Positions 16,586 through 24,725 of a stretch of DNA of 64,000 bases are shown one piece after another; the stretch's first letter is position 1, and each line of letters starts with the position of its first letter. The notes beneath the pieces are model-generated. The model saw nothing but the letters and a program-made list of their open reading frames with translations. It was not told the DNA's origin and made no database searches. Origin of the DNA: Bacteroidota bacterium (lineage in GTDB: Bacteria > Bacteroidota > Bacteroidia > Chitinophagales > Chitinophagaceae); assembly GCA_024640255.1 (NCBI GenBank), contig JAHEFI010000002.1:1-64000 (forward strand). The letters run 5' to 3'. The position numbers and the translations under genes were made by a program.

Positions 16586-19324
16586 ATGCAGAAATTGACC
16601 CGTTTTTTTATTGGATGTATATCGGTACTTGTATTGTCGTCGACTTGTTTTGCACAGGAAATTCCTGCTAAAGACTCGGTTTCTCAGATCAATGTTAAGT
16701 TACAAAACCTATTTAGTCAACGCTTGGTATCGAAATACAAAATCCGCTCTATTAAGGTGGTGGGTAATGAGTATTTTGACGAAAGCTTATTGTTGTCTTT
16801 ATCTACCCTAAATATTGGGGACGAGGTGCAGATTCCTGGAGGAGATAATTTCTCTAAAGCCATCCGCAAGTTGATGGATCAAAACTACTTTAGTGATGTA
16901 AGTATTTATATTACCGATTTGCAAGACAAGGAAATTGATGTAGAGATTAATGTAGTGGAGCGTCCTCGTTTATCTAGATTTAATTTTATTGGGGTTAAGA
17001 AAACAGAGAAAGATGAATTGTCTGGCAAAACTGGTTTAACACCTAACAGGGTTATTACAGAAAATATGAAGATCACTGCAATTGAAGGGATTAAAAAGTT
17101 TTATGCAGAGAAAGGTTTTCAAGATGCTTCTGTAGTGATCAAAGAACAAAAAGATGCTGCTAGAAAAAATAATTTATTATTAGATTTTGTGGTAGATCGT
17201 GGTCCTAAAGTGAGAATTAACAATATCAATTTTGGTGGCAATAAAATAGACGAGACCAAATTGAAGAAAAGTTTAAAAGAGATTCACGAAAAGTCTAGAA
17301 TGACTTTATATCCTTTGAACGACAAGCCTGTGATTGTTAAAACATCTCCTTATACTTTTGAAGAATACCTTCAAGAAAAAGGGTATTTAACTTTCACTAA
17401 GACTAGAAAAATATTAAACCCTTATTTACGTATTAAATTATCTGGTTCTAAGTTTAATCCTAAAAAATACGATGAAGCAAAAGATAATTTATTGAACTAT
17501 TACAACGCTTTAGGTTTTAGAGATGCGGTGATTGAAAAAGACACTGTGTATCATAATGCTGCAGGCAATTTGAATATTGACATGCAAATGAAAGAAGGTA
17601 AGAAATACTATTTTGGTAATTTAACCTGGAGAGGTAATACCAAGTATTCTGACTCATTGTTGTCAAGCATTTTGAATATTAAGAAAGGAGATATTTATAA
17701 TAGAGAAATTTTATACAATAAGTTAGGTAAGACACCTACTGCTGAAGGAGGAGATGTGAGTGGATTGTATCAAGATGATGGTTATTTGTTTTTCCGAATT
17801 GATCCAATCGAAACTGCCGTGTACAATGACACGATTGATTTTGAAATCAGGGTAATGGAAGGTCCGCAAGCAACTATTAAAACAGTTCGTATTGCAGGTA
17901 ACGAAAAAACAAAAGACTTTGTAATTCGTAGAGAGATTAGAACTATTCCTGGTGATAAGTTTAGCCGTACTTTATTAATTCGTTCTCAACGTGAGATTGC
18001 ACAGTTGAACTATTTTGATCAGGAGAAAATTAAAATGGATCCAATACCTAATGCAGAAGATGGCACAGTGGATATTAATTATGGCGTGGAAGAAAAATCT
18101 AGTGATCAGTTAGAGTTGAGTGCTGGATGGGGTGGATATATTGGTTTGACAGGTACACTAGGTGTTACTTTTAATAACTTCTCTTCTAAGAATTTATTTA
18201 ATAAAAAAGCATGGGATCCATTACCAATGGGGGATGGTCAAAAATTAAGTGTGCGTGTTCAAAGTAATGGTAAAGCATTTAGATCTACTAACTTCACATT
18301 CACTGAACCTTGGTTTGGTGGTATCAAAAGAAACTCTTTAACTTTTAGTGTATACAACACAAAGTATGGTCAGTCTTATGATTTGTTAACTGGAATGTAC
18401 AATCCAAATGCAGCAGATCAAAGATATATTTCAACAACAGGTGCGACTATTACTTTTGCTAGACAGTTAACATGGCCTGATGACTATTTCTCTTTTAGTA
18501 CTGGTATCAACTTTACAAGATATACTTTAAAGAACTATGCGATTGATCCATATAACTTGCCCAATTTTGATAATGGTAATGTAAATAACCTGAACCTAAG
18601 ATTGGCATTACAAAGAACTTCTATTGATCAACCATTGTTCCCAAGAACTGGTTCTACTTTCTTATTGAGTGCGCAATTAACTCCACCATATTCTTCTTTC
18701 GATCCTAATTTTTCTAAGAAAGCGAATCCATATGAATTATTAGAATACCATAAATGGAGATTTAATGGTGAATGGTATGTACCATTAGGTAAGCCAGCAG
18801 GTGAAGAGCATAACAAACAATTTGTATTGAAGTTTGCAGCTAAGTTTGGTTTCTTAGGTAGATATGATCAAAATTTAGGTATTTCTCCTTTTGAGCGTTT
18901 CCAATTGGGTGATGCGGGTCTAAGTAATCAGTTTGCTTTATTGGGTTATGATATCATTGCACAAAGAGGTTATCCAGTGTATGAATCTTCTAATCCAAAA
19001 ATCAATCCTGATCAACAATCTTCAAGACAGAAGTTCACCATGTTTAATAAATATGCAGTTGAATTAAGATATCCATTAAGCTTGGCTGCAAGTAGTACTA
19101 TTTATGCATTAACATTCTTCGAAGCTGCGAATGGTTGGTATAGTATGAAAGATTACAATCCATTTAACTTAAGAAGATCTGTGGGTGTAGGCATGCGTTT
19201 CTATTTACCAATGTTTGGTTTGTTAGGATTTGATTATGGTATTGGTATTGATAGAATTAACTCAACCAATACTTTGAAAGATGCGGGTAGATTTACCTTC
19301 ATGTTAGGATTTGAACCAGAATAG
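16586..19324 (+). CDS. bamA: Outer membrane protein assembly factor BamA
   Basis: Central outer-membrane beta-barrel insertase. A signal peptide (MQKLTRFFIGCISVLVLSS, cleavage near CFAQ) is followed by about five POTRA domains up to roughly residue 500 and then a 16-strand barrel. POTRA 1 begins at YKIRSIKVVGNEYFDESLLL and the last ends before SSDQLELSAGWGGYIGLTG. The late motif VGVGMRFYLPMFGLLGFDYG is typical of BamA. At 912 aa it is ~100 residues longer than the E. coli protein, mainly in the POTRA region, as is usual in Bacteroidota. The two OmpH/Skp chaperone genes follow at once. Confidence 0.97.
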   Translation: MQKLTRFFIGCISVLVLSSTCFAQEIPAKDSVSQINVKLQNLFSQRLVSKYKIRSIKVVGNEYFDESLLLSLSTLNIGDEVQIPGGDNFSKAIRKLMDQNYFSDVSIYITDLQDKEIDVEINVVERPRLSRFNFIGVKKTEKDELSGKTGLTPNRVITENMKITAIEGIKKFYAEKGFQDASVVIKEQKDAARKNNLLLDFVVDRGPKVRINNINFGGNKIDETKLKKSLKEIHEKSRMTLYPLNDKPVIVKTSPYTFEEYLQEKGYLTFTKTRKILNPYLRIKLSGSKFNPKKYDEAKDNLLNYYNALGFRDAVIEKDTVYHNAAGNLNIDMQMKEGKKYYFGNLTWRGNTKYSDSLLSSILNIKKGDIYNREILYNKLGKTPTAEGGDVSGLYQDDGYLFFRIDPIETAVYNDTIDFEIRVMEGPQATIKTVRIAGNEKTKDFVIRREIRTIPGDKFSRTLLIRSQREIAQLNYFDQEKIKMDPIPNAEDGTVDINYGVEEKSSDQLELSAGWGGYIGLTGTLGVTFNNFSSKNLFNKKAWDPLPMGDGQKLSVRVQSNGKAFRSTNFTFTEPWFGGIKRNSLTFSVYNTKYGQSYDLLTGMYNPNAADQRYISTTGATITFARQLTWPDDYFSFSTGINFTRYTLKNYAIDPYNLPNFDNGNVNNLNLRLALQRTSIDQPLFPRTGSTFLLSAQLTPPYSSFDPNFSKKANPYELLEYHKWRFNGEWYVPLGKPAGEEHNKQFVLKFAAKFGFLGRYDQNLGISPFERFQLGDAGLSNQFALLGYDIIAQRGYPVYESSNPKINPDQQSSRQKFTMFNKYAVELRYPLSLAASSTIYALTFFEAANGWYSMKDYNPFNLRRSVGVGMRFYLPMFGLLGFDYGIGIDRINSTNTLKDAGRFTFMLGFEPE

Positions 19325-19358
19325 ACATTGATTTATAATTCATTTTAAATTTTACAAA

Positions 19359-19883
19359 ATGCAATTCAAGAAATTTTATTTACTACTTGCTTTAAGTGTT
19401 TTCACTTTTTTAGGTGTTCAAGCACAAAGCCGTTATGCAGTAATAAACACCAAGTATATTCTAGACAAAATTCCAGAATACAAGGAAGCAGATAAAAAAT
19501 TAAAAGCATTGGGAGATCAGTGGCAGGCAGAAATTGACGAGAAGCAAATGGTATTGGACAAAATGTACAAAAACTATGAAGCAGAGCAATTTATGTTATC
19601 TGATGATTTGAAGAAAAAGCGTGAGGATGAACTATTTATAAAGGAAAAAGAGCTTAGAGATTTACAAAAAAAGCGCTTTGGCTATGAGGGTGATTTATTC
19701 AAAGAGCGCCAAAAACTAGTAAAACCTATTCAGGATAAGGTATATAATGTGGTTCAAAAAATGGCTATCGCTCGTTCATATGACTTCATTTTGGATAAAA
19801 GTGAAGGAATAACCATTATATTTGCTGACCCAAAACTGGATAAAAGCGACGACGTTTTAAAAGAATTGGGGATTAATAATTAA
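19359..19883 (+). CDS. OmpH/Skp family periplasmic chaperone (first copy)
   Basis: 174 aa exported protein that holds unfolded outer-membrane proteins on the way to BamA. A signal peptide (to about VQAQ) is followed by RYAVINTKYILDKIPEYKEA, the usual OmpH start, and then a long Lys/Glu-rich helical region (KKKREDELFIKEKELRDLQK) that should form the coiled-coil tentacles of the trimer. The end IARSYDFILDKSEGITIIFA matches the family. It lies 34 bases after bamA and 27 bases before a second copy. Confidence 0.92.
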   Translation: MQFKKFYLLLALSVFTFLGVQAQSRYAVINTKYILDKIPEYKEADKKLKALGDQWQAEIDEKQMVLDKMYKNYEAEQFMLSDDLKKKREDELFIKEKELRDLQKKRFGYEGDLFKERQKLVKPIQDKVYNVVQKMAIARSYDFILDKSEGITIIFADPKLDKSDDVLKELGINN

Positions 19884-19910
19884 GTATAACACAACACAAA
19901 ACATAGACAA

Positions 19911-20522
19911 ATGAAAAAAGGTTTCTTATTTGCAGCCATCATTTTATTAGCTGCTTCTTTCACTAACAGTGCTTCTGCACAAGTTAAAATTGGTTATTTT
20001 GATGACCAAAGCGTAATTGCTTTATTCCCTGGTATCCAAGAGAAATTAGATACAGTGTTGCAATCTTATGCAAAAGATACTTTACAAGACGAGTATAACT
20101 ACACATTAAAAAGTTATCAAGTAAAAGATAGTATCTACAGAAAAGATTCTTTAGAATTATCTAAAAGACCAAAAGCTTTACAATTATCAACTGATGAATT
20201 AAATCAGTTAAAGTATAAGTTAATCAACTGGCAACAATACCAACAAGAGATGATGCAACAAAAGCAAGAGTCTTTATTGTTACCTTACAGACAAAAGATT
20301 GCTGCTGCTTTAAGCGAAGTAGTTGCTGAAAATAAATACACAATGGTTTTAAAGGCTGAGTCTTTATCTCCATATGCTCAACCTTCTATTGCAGACAATT
20401 TAACCATTCGTGTTGCAATGAAGTTGAAGTTGGCTTTACCTAAAGAAGTAGAAGAAGCTTTCAAAGCGGCTACTGGTGGTGCTCCTGCTAAAGCTGCAGC
20501 AGCTCCAGCTAAGAAAGGATAA
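19911..20522 (+). CDS. OmpH/Skp family periplasmic chaperone (second copy)
   Basis: 203 aa paralogue of the preceding gene. Signal peptide to NSASAQ, then VKIGYFDDQSVIALFPGIQE. The coiled-coil section is Gln- and Lys-rich (LINWQQYQQEMMQQKQE). Unlike the first copy it carries a low-complexity tail, APAKAAAAPAKKG, after the folded part. A strong intrinsic terminator begins 23 bases after its stop, so it closes the bamA operon. Paired OmpH genes after bamA are usual in Bacteroidota. Confidence 0.92.
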   Translation: MKKGFLFAAIILLAASFTNSASAQVKIGYFDDQSVIALFPGIQEKLDTVLQSYAKDTLQDEYNYTLKSYQVKDSIYRKDSLELSKRPKALQLSTDELNQLKYKLINWQQYQQEMMQQKQESLLLPYRQKIAAALSEVVAENKYTMVLKAESLSPYAQPSIADNLTIRVAMKLKLALPKEVEEAFKAATGGAPAKAAAAPAKKG

Positions 20523-20545
20523 TTTAGTACAACAATATTTTTAGT

Positions 20546-20584
20546 AAGAACCTCGTTGTTATGCAACGAGGTTCTTAGTTTTAC
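20546..20584 (+). terminator. Rho-independent terminator after the bamA/ompH operon
   Basis: A perfect 13 bp stem (AAGAACCTCGTTG pairing with CAACGAGGTTCTT) with a 5-base loop is followed by AGTTTTAC. It falls between the second ompH gene and murI. Confidence 0.85.
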
Positions 20585-20600
20585 AAAACGAAACATTTTT

Positions 20601-21422
20601 ATGGCTGCACCCATTGGCGTTTTTGATAGTGGTTATGGTGGATTAACCATTTTAAAAGCTTTACAAAAGCAATTGCCTGAGTATGATTATATCTATTTAG
20701 GAGATAATGCGCGTGCACCCTATGGTACTAGATCTTTTGAAACAGTTTATGAATATACCCTTGAAGCTGTGAAATGGTTTTTTGATCAAGGTTGTGAATT
20801 AGTCATTTTAGCATGTAATACTGCTTCTGCAAAAGCACTTAGAAATATTCAGCAATTAGATTTACCTACTTTGGCTCCTAACAAAAGAGTATTAGGTGTG
20901 ATTAGACCTAGTAGTGAAGTTTTGGGTAACTATTCAAGTAGCAAACAAGTGGGCGTGATGGGGACATCTGGTACTGTGCAGAGTGAAAGTTATCTATTAG
21001 AAATGGCTAAGTTCTTCCCTGAGGTAAAAGTGTTTCAACAAGCTTGCCCAATGTGGGTACCCATTATTGAAAATGGAGAGTTTGATGGAGAGGGTGCAGA
21101 TTTCTTTGTAAAAAAGTACTTAGACCAGCTTTTTGCTCAGTCTAGTCAGATTGATGCCGTTTTATTAGCATGTACTCATTATCCTTTGTTGGAGGCTAAG
21201 ATTAAGGCCTATGCCCCCAAAGGAGTGAAGTTTATAGCCCAAGGAGATATTGTTGCTCAAAGTTTGGCCCTTTACCTTGAAAATCACCCTGAAATAGCTC
21301 AAAAATGCAGTAAAAATGGCCAAATCAGCTTTTTTACTACCGATAATGAGCAGGTTTTCGAACAGCAGGGTAGTTTGTTCTTTGGCCAAAAAATTGCCGC
21401 AAAACATACAGATTTAGCTTAA
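20601..21422 (+). CDS. murI: Glutamate racemase
   Basis: Supplies D-glutamate for peptidoglycan. Motifs: IGVFDSGYGGLTILKAL, YLGDNARAPYGTRS, first catalytic Cys in ILACNTASAKALR (C72), GVMGTSGTVQSESYL, and the second Cys in VLLACTHYPLLEAKI. I choose the ATG at 20601, giving 273 aa; the frame is open to 20556 but this overlaps the terminator hairpin. It stands between the bamA-operon terminator and the rpmH promoter, so it is probably expressed alone. Confidence 0.96.
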   Translation: MAAPIGVFDSGYGGLTILKALQKQLPEYDYIYLGDNARAPYGTRSFETVYEYTLEAVKWFFDQGCELVILACNTASAKALRNIQQLDLPTLAPNKRVLGVIRPSSEVLGNYSSSKQVGVMGTSGTVQSESYLLEMAKFFPEVKVFQQACPMWVPIIENGEFDGEGADFFVKKYLDQLFAQSSQIDAVLLACTHYPLLEAKIKAYAPKGVKFIAQGDIVAQSLALYLENHPEIAQKCSKNGQISFFTTDNEQVFEQQGSLFFGQKIAAKHTDLA

Positions 21423-21439
21423 AAATTCAAAAAATACCC

Positions 21440-21562
21440 TATTTTTGCCGTCCTTTCACGGGTAGTGGTATGGTGACTGCTATTAGAAACGGATTTAGAA
21501 CTAAAGTATTAACATCAAGGGCGATAGGAATATTCCTAATAACCCGATAAAAAAAGTAGAAT
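21440..21562 (+). promoter_or_regulatory. rpmH promoter (-7 element) and ~110-base leader
   Basis: TATTTTTG (21440-21447) fits TAnnTTTG. The leader from about 21453 to the rpmH start is long for a ribosomal-protein gene here and can form local helices: a closing CGGGT (21459-21463) with ACCCG (21542-21546), and a perfect palindrome TAGGAATATTCCTA (21525-21538). A regulatory role is only a possibility. Confidence 0.4.
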
Positions 21563-21718
21563 ATGAAACGTACATTCCAACCTCATAAACGTCGTCGTAA
21601 ATCAGTGCATGGTTTCCGTAAGCGTATGGAATCAGCAAATGGTCGTAAAGTATTAGCTAGTCGCCGTAAGAAAGGACGTAAGAAATTGACTGTATCAAGC
21701 GAGAAGGGTTTAAAATAA
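21563..21718 (+). CDS. rpmH: 50S ribosomal protein L34
   Basis: 51-residue, highly basic ribosomal protein. It begins [20 protein letters not shown] and continues [20 protein letters not shown], which matches L34 over its length; the short tail [11 protein letters not shown] is the typical Bacteroidota extension. It has its own promoter-like element upstream and a terminator downstream, followed by rnpA and yidD in the conserved rpmH-rnpA-yidD order. Confidence 0.98.
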   Translation: MKRTFQPHKRRRKSVHGFRKRMESANGRKVLASRRKKGRKKLTVSSEKGLK

Positions 21719-21750
21719 TTTAACACCTAACGCTGAAAATTGATAATTTT

Positions 21751-21785
21751 AAAGTCCTCTCGATATTTCGGGAGGACTTTTTTAA
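21751..21785 (+). terminator. Rho-independent terminator after rpmH
   Basis: AAAGTCCTC pairs with GAGGACTTT, extended inward by a few pairs, and is followed by a run of T. It would separate most rpmH transcripts from rnpA. Confidence 0.8.
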
Positions 21786-21796
21786 TGCCTTAAACA

Positions 21797-22216
21797 TTGC
21801 CCTTGTCTGCCCAATTTACTTATCAAAAAAAAGATAAACTTAAAAGTAGAAAGCAAACGCAGTTCTTGTTTGCTAAGGGGCAATCTATGAATGCTTTCCC
21901 TATTAAATTAATTTATACCATTGAAGCCAATGAGCCTGGTAGCTTGCAAGCGGGGGTAGGAGCACCTAGTAGAACTTTTAGAAAAGCAGTTGCGCGTAAT
22001 AGAGTGAAGCGTTTATTAAGAGAAGGATATAGATTAGAAAAACCTGCTTTTGTAGAAGCTACTTCAATAGAGCATCTTCGCATTAATTTATTTTTTTTGT
22101 ATACCGATGTTACTGTGATTGCACAAAAAGAAATTCAAGAAAAAATAAAACAACTTTTAACAAGGTTGTCTGAAAAAATTAAAACAAGTAGTATACTTCA
22201 CAATGGAACTATTTAA
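21797..22216 (+). CDS. rnpA: Ribonuclease P protein component
   Basis: Protein subunit of RNase P, which matures tRNA 5' ends. The conserved basic motif [19 protein letters not shown] is present, preceded by [17 protein letters not shown]. No ATG fits: an ATG 12 bases upstream in the same frame hits a stop at once, so translation must begin at one of two in-frame TTG codons (21797 or 21803). The end overlaps yidD by 14 bases. About 139 aa, of normal length. Confidence 0.93.
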   Translation: MPLSAQFTYQKKDKLKSRKQTQFLFAKGQSMNAFPIKLIYTIEANEPGSLQAGVGAPSRTFRKAVARNRVKRLLREGYRLEKPAFVEATSIEHLRINLFFLYTDVTVIAQKEIQEKIKQLLTRLSEKIKTSSILHNGTI

Positions 22217-22436
22217 AAAAATAATAGCTTTCCCCTTTGTGCTATTGATTAAATTTTATCAATACGTTCTTTCTCCTTATTTGGGTGGAAGTAAGTGTAG
22301 GTATACGCCTTCTTGTTCTCAGTATACCATGGATGCTATAAAAAAGTATGGCCCCATAAAAGGTATCTTTCTAGGGGCCAAACGTATAAGTAGATGTCAT
22401 CCAGGCGGTGGTCATGGTTACGACCCCGTGCCTTAA
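22203..22436 (+). CDS. yidD: Membrane protein insertion efficiency factor YidD
   Basis: 77 aa inner-membrane-associated protein that assists YidC. Signature: [20 protein letters not shown], then [14 protein letters not shown] and [17 protein letters not shown] with three conserved Cys. It overlaps the rnpA end by 14 bases. It ends two bases before the convergent superoxide dismutase gene, with no terminator between them. Confidence 0.96.
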   Translation: MELFKKIIAFPFVLLIKFYQYVLSPYLGGSKCRYTPSCSQYTMDAIKKYGPIKGIFLGAKRISRCHPGGGHGYDPVP

Positions 22437-22438
22437 TT

Positions 22439-23044
22439 TTATTTTGCTGCAGCGAATCTCTCTGCTACTACTGTCCAGTTTACTACATTCCAGAATGCTG
22501 CTAAATAATCAGCTCTTCTGTTTTGATATTTTAAATAGTAAGCGTGTTCCCAAACATCAGCACCTAATAATGGAGTGCCTTTTACTTCAGCAACATCCAT
22601 TAAAGGATTATCTTGATTTGGGGTAGAGCTTACTTCTAATTTTCCGTCTTTTACAATTAACCAAGCCCAACCAGACCCAAATCTAGTCATACCTGCGTTC
22701 GCAAATTTTTCTTTGAATGCATCCAAGCTTCCGAAAGCTGCATTGATTGCATCAGCTAAAGCACCAGTAGGTGCGCCACCTGCATTAGGTGCTAAGCTAT
22801 TCCAGAAGAATGTATGGTTCCAATGACCACCACCGTTATTTCTAACAGCAGGGCTAATTGTACCAGCAACTGCTACTAATTCTTCCAAGCTCTTGCCTTC
22901 GTTAGGTGTTCCAGCAACTGCCTTGTTTAAATTATCTACATATGCTTGATGATGCTTGCCATGATGAATTTGCATGGTTAAAGTATCAAAATGTGGTTCT
23001 AATGCTTCGTGTGCGTATGGTAACGCTGGTAAAGTAAATGACAT
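22439..23044 (-). CDS. Superoxide dismutase (Mn/Fe type)
   Basis: 201 aa dismutase that detoxifies superoxide in the cytoplasm. Metal ligands are visible: His in [10 protein letters not shown] (H27), His in [10 protein letters not shown], and Asp/His in [18 protein letters not shown]. The NNGGGHWNH plus PNQDNP pattern resembles Mn-type enzymes more than Fe-type ones, but metal choice in Bacteroidota can be cambialistic. Its start is preceded by a TAATTTTG promoter element inside a 6 bp inverted repeat. tadA lies 95 bases upstream on the same strand. Confidence 0.95.
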   Translation of the reverse strand: MSFTLPALPYAHEALEPHFDTLTMQIHHGKHHQAYVDNLNKAVAGTPNEGKSLEELVAVAGTISPAVRNNGGGHWNHTFFWNSLAPNAGGAPTGALADAINAAFGSLDAFKEKFANAGMTRFGSGWAWLIVKDGKLEVSSTPNQDNPLMDVAEVKGTPLLGADVWEHAYYLKYQNRRADYLAAFWNVVNWTVVAERFAAAK

Positions 23045-23071
23045 ATTTTTCTGATTTTTTGTTTAATAATT

Positions 23072-23090
23072 AGATGTCAAAATTACATCT
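23072..23090 (-). promoter_or_regulatory. sod promoter with overlapping inverted repeat
   Basis: The minus strand reads TAATTTTG at 23085-23078, matching TAnnTTTG. It is overlapped by the arms AGATGT and ACATCT (23072-23077 and 23085-23090), separated by 7 bases. Such symmetry over the -7 box suits an operator, though it could also arise by chance. Confidence 0.45.
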
Positions 23091-23139
23091 GTTTATGCGC
23101 ATTTGCTCCATCTTCAAATATTATTTCCCAAAATAGATA

Positions 23140-23580
23140 TTATCTTTTTGCTTTAAAAAAATCAGACATTAAAGCAGAGCACTCGGCGGCGAGTATACCA
23201 CCAGTGAGGGTGGTGGAGGGATGGAAGGGATTCTTTTCGCTAACTCTGCGGTAGCTGTTTTTTTCATCTGAAGCGCCAAATACGATATGGCCTATTTTGT
23301 TCCAATACAATGCACCTGCACACATTAAACAGGGTTCGAGTGTGACATATAAGGTGGCTTCTGTTAAATACTTTTCTTGTAATTGTTCGCAGGCACTGGT
23401 GATGGCTAATATTTCTGCGTGTGCAGTAACGTCTTTTAGTAATTGAACCTGATTGTATGCTTTAGCAATAATCTTTCCATGCATTACTACCACTGCTCCA
23501 ACAGGCACTTCATCAACGTCAAAGGCCCTCTGTGCTTGCACGAGGGCCTGACGCATGAATGATTCATGATCTACTATCAT
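23140..23580 (-). CDS. tadA: tRNA adenosine(34) deaminase
   Basis: Zinc-dependent deaminase that makes inosine at the wobble base of tRNA-Arg. Zinc and catalytic motif: HAE (54-56) and EPCLMCAGALYW (C84, C87). MRQALVQAQRAFDVDEVPVG at the N-terminus is typical of TadA. At 146 aa it is of normal length. A broader nucleoside-deaminase role (for example guanine deaminase) is less likely given the FGASDEKN region. It lies 6 bases after the DUF1080 gene, which suggests co-transcription without an obvious functional link. Confidence 0.9.
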   Translation of the reverse strand: MIVDHESFMRQALVQAQRAFDVDEVPVGAVVVMHGKIIAKAYNQVQLLKDVTAHAEILAITSACEQLQEKYLTEATLYVTLEPCLMCAGALYWNKIGHIVFGASDEKNSYRRVSEKNPFHPSTTLTGGILAAECSALMSDFFKAKR

Positions 23581-23586
23581 GTAAAA

Positions 23587-24285
23587 TTATAATCTTTGGA
23601 TACGGATATTTCTATACCATACTTGGTTGCCATGATCTTGCAATCCAATATGTCCAGTGAAAACTTTTCCGAAATCTGGTGATTCACCTTTAGAGAACTT
23701 ACTGTTCTTGATTAACTCTTTCCAAGAATCATCTCCTAAAGTTGTGGTAACTGTTGTGATGCCATTTAATTTTAAAGTCAATGTGCCTTTTTCATTAATG
23801 ATATCTACTAAATTCCATTCGCCTACTGGCTTTACTGCACCTTCTACACCAGCTACTAAATCGTATAAATTACCAGCTCTGTGTTTAATGATTTTACCAT
23901 CAGCATGTCCATCGTTATCTAGCACTTGCATTTCAGGTCCAGTATACCAAATGTAATTGTATTTTTTAGGTTCATCTTGTACAAAGAAAATAATACCACT
24001 ATTACCGTTGGTAGAAATTTTCCATTCTAATTGCAAATGAAAATCTCCATAACTTTCGTTTGAAACAATATCTCCACCACCTTTAATTTGCCATCCTTGC
24101 TTGTTAGAAGGATCCAACATTAAAGTTCCGTCTACTACTTTCCAAGCTTCTCCTACAGCATCTTTGCCATAAGTATGCCAACCTGAAGTTGTTTTTCCAT
24201 CAAATAAAGAAGTCCATTCTTTTTTTTGTGCGTTGATTTGCGTACAAGCAAATAATAACACTAGAGCAAGCAATCGTTTTTGCAT
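23587..24285 (-). CDS. DUF1080 (3-keto-disaccharide hydrolase-like) exported protein
   Basis: 232 aa single-domain beta-jellyroll protein of the DUF1080 family, members of which act on 3-keto-glycosides. Signal sequence MQKRLLALVLLFACTQINAQ; the LFAC could act as a lipobox, otherwise cleavage is near NAQ. Typical stretches are WTSLFDGKTTSGWHTYGKD, GDFHLQLEWKISTNGNSGI and TGHIGLQDHGNQVWYRNIRI at the end. It follows the cytochrome c gene by 29 bases in the sugar cluster. The substrate is not deducible. Together with the GMC dehydrogenase it suggests cleavage of oxidised glycosides. Confidence 0.88.
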   Translation of the reverse strand: MQKRLLALVLLFACTQINAQKKEWTSLFDGKTTSGWHTYGKDAVGEAWKVVDGTLMLDPSNKQGWQIKGGGDIVSNESYGDFHLQLEWKISTNGNSGIIFFVQDEPKKYNYIWYTGPEMQVLDNDGHADGKIIKHRAGNLYDLVAGVEGAVKPVGEWNLVDIINEKGTLTLKLNGITTVTTTLGDDSWKELIKNSKFSKGESPDFGKVFTGHIGLQDHGNQVWYRNIRIQRL

Positions 24286-24314
24286 GGTGTTGATTTTTAT
24301 GAGTAACTAAGCTA

Positions 24315-24707
24315 CTACTTTTTTAATAACAATACGTATTTAACCATCGCTTCAGCATCTTCTTCACTGATTTGTGGATGTGGTGTCATTGGCACGGCAC
24401 CCCATACACCGCTACCGCCTTTAATTACTTTAGCAGCTAACATTTTTACATTTTCTTCTGTGTTTTCATATTTTGCAGCTACATCTTTATACGCTGGTCC
24501 AATATTTTTTTCAGATGTTTTGTGACATGTTAAACAGTCGCTACCCGCTACCAAGGCTAAACCTTTTGTGTAATCTGGGTTAGATGATAAATCGTTGCTT
24601 GCAGTGGCTGCAGGAGCTGCTGCTGTTTCTTCTGTTTTCTTTGTTTCTGATCCACCACATGCTGCTAAAAATATTACTGCAGCCATTGTTCCTAAAACCT
24701 TTTTCAT
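24315..24707 (-). CDS. Lipoprotein monohaem cytochrome c
   Basis: 130 aa class I-like cytochrome. The lipobox is FLAAC (C17) after a short hydrophobic stretch, and a Thr/Ala-rich linker tethers the domain. Haem is bound at CLTCH (C58, C61, H62); the axial Met is probably M107 in AVPMTPHP. The last helix is EEDAEAMVKYVLLLKK. It should be anchored on the periplasmic face of a membrane. It lies between a sugar isomerase gene and the DUF1080 gene, opposite a GMC/small-subunit dehydrogenase pair, so it is a plausible electron acceptor for that enzyme (inference). Confidence 0.92.
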   Translation of the reverse strand: MKKVLGTMAAVIFLAACGGSETKKTEETAAAPAATASNDLSSNPDYTKGLALVAGSDCLTCHKTSEKNIGPAYKDVAAKYENTEENVKMLAAKVIKGGSGVWGAVPMTPHPQISEEDAEAMVKYVLLLKK

Positions 24708-24725
24708 AATCGTTGTTTTTATTTA

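Noticed and set aside
21563-22436. rpmH-rnpA-yidD as a hint that the replication origin is close.
   Set aside because: dnaA is not adjacent here, no DnaA-box cluster is seen, and this order is often far from the origin in Bacteroidota.
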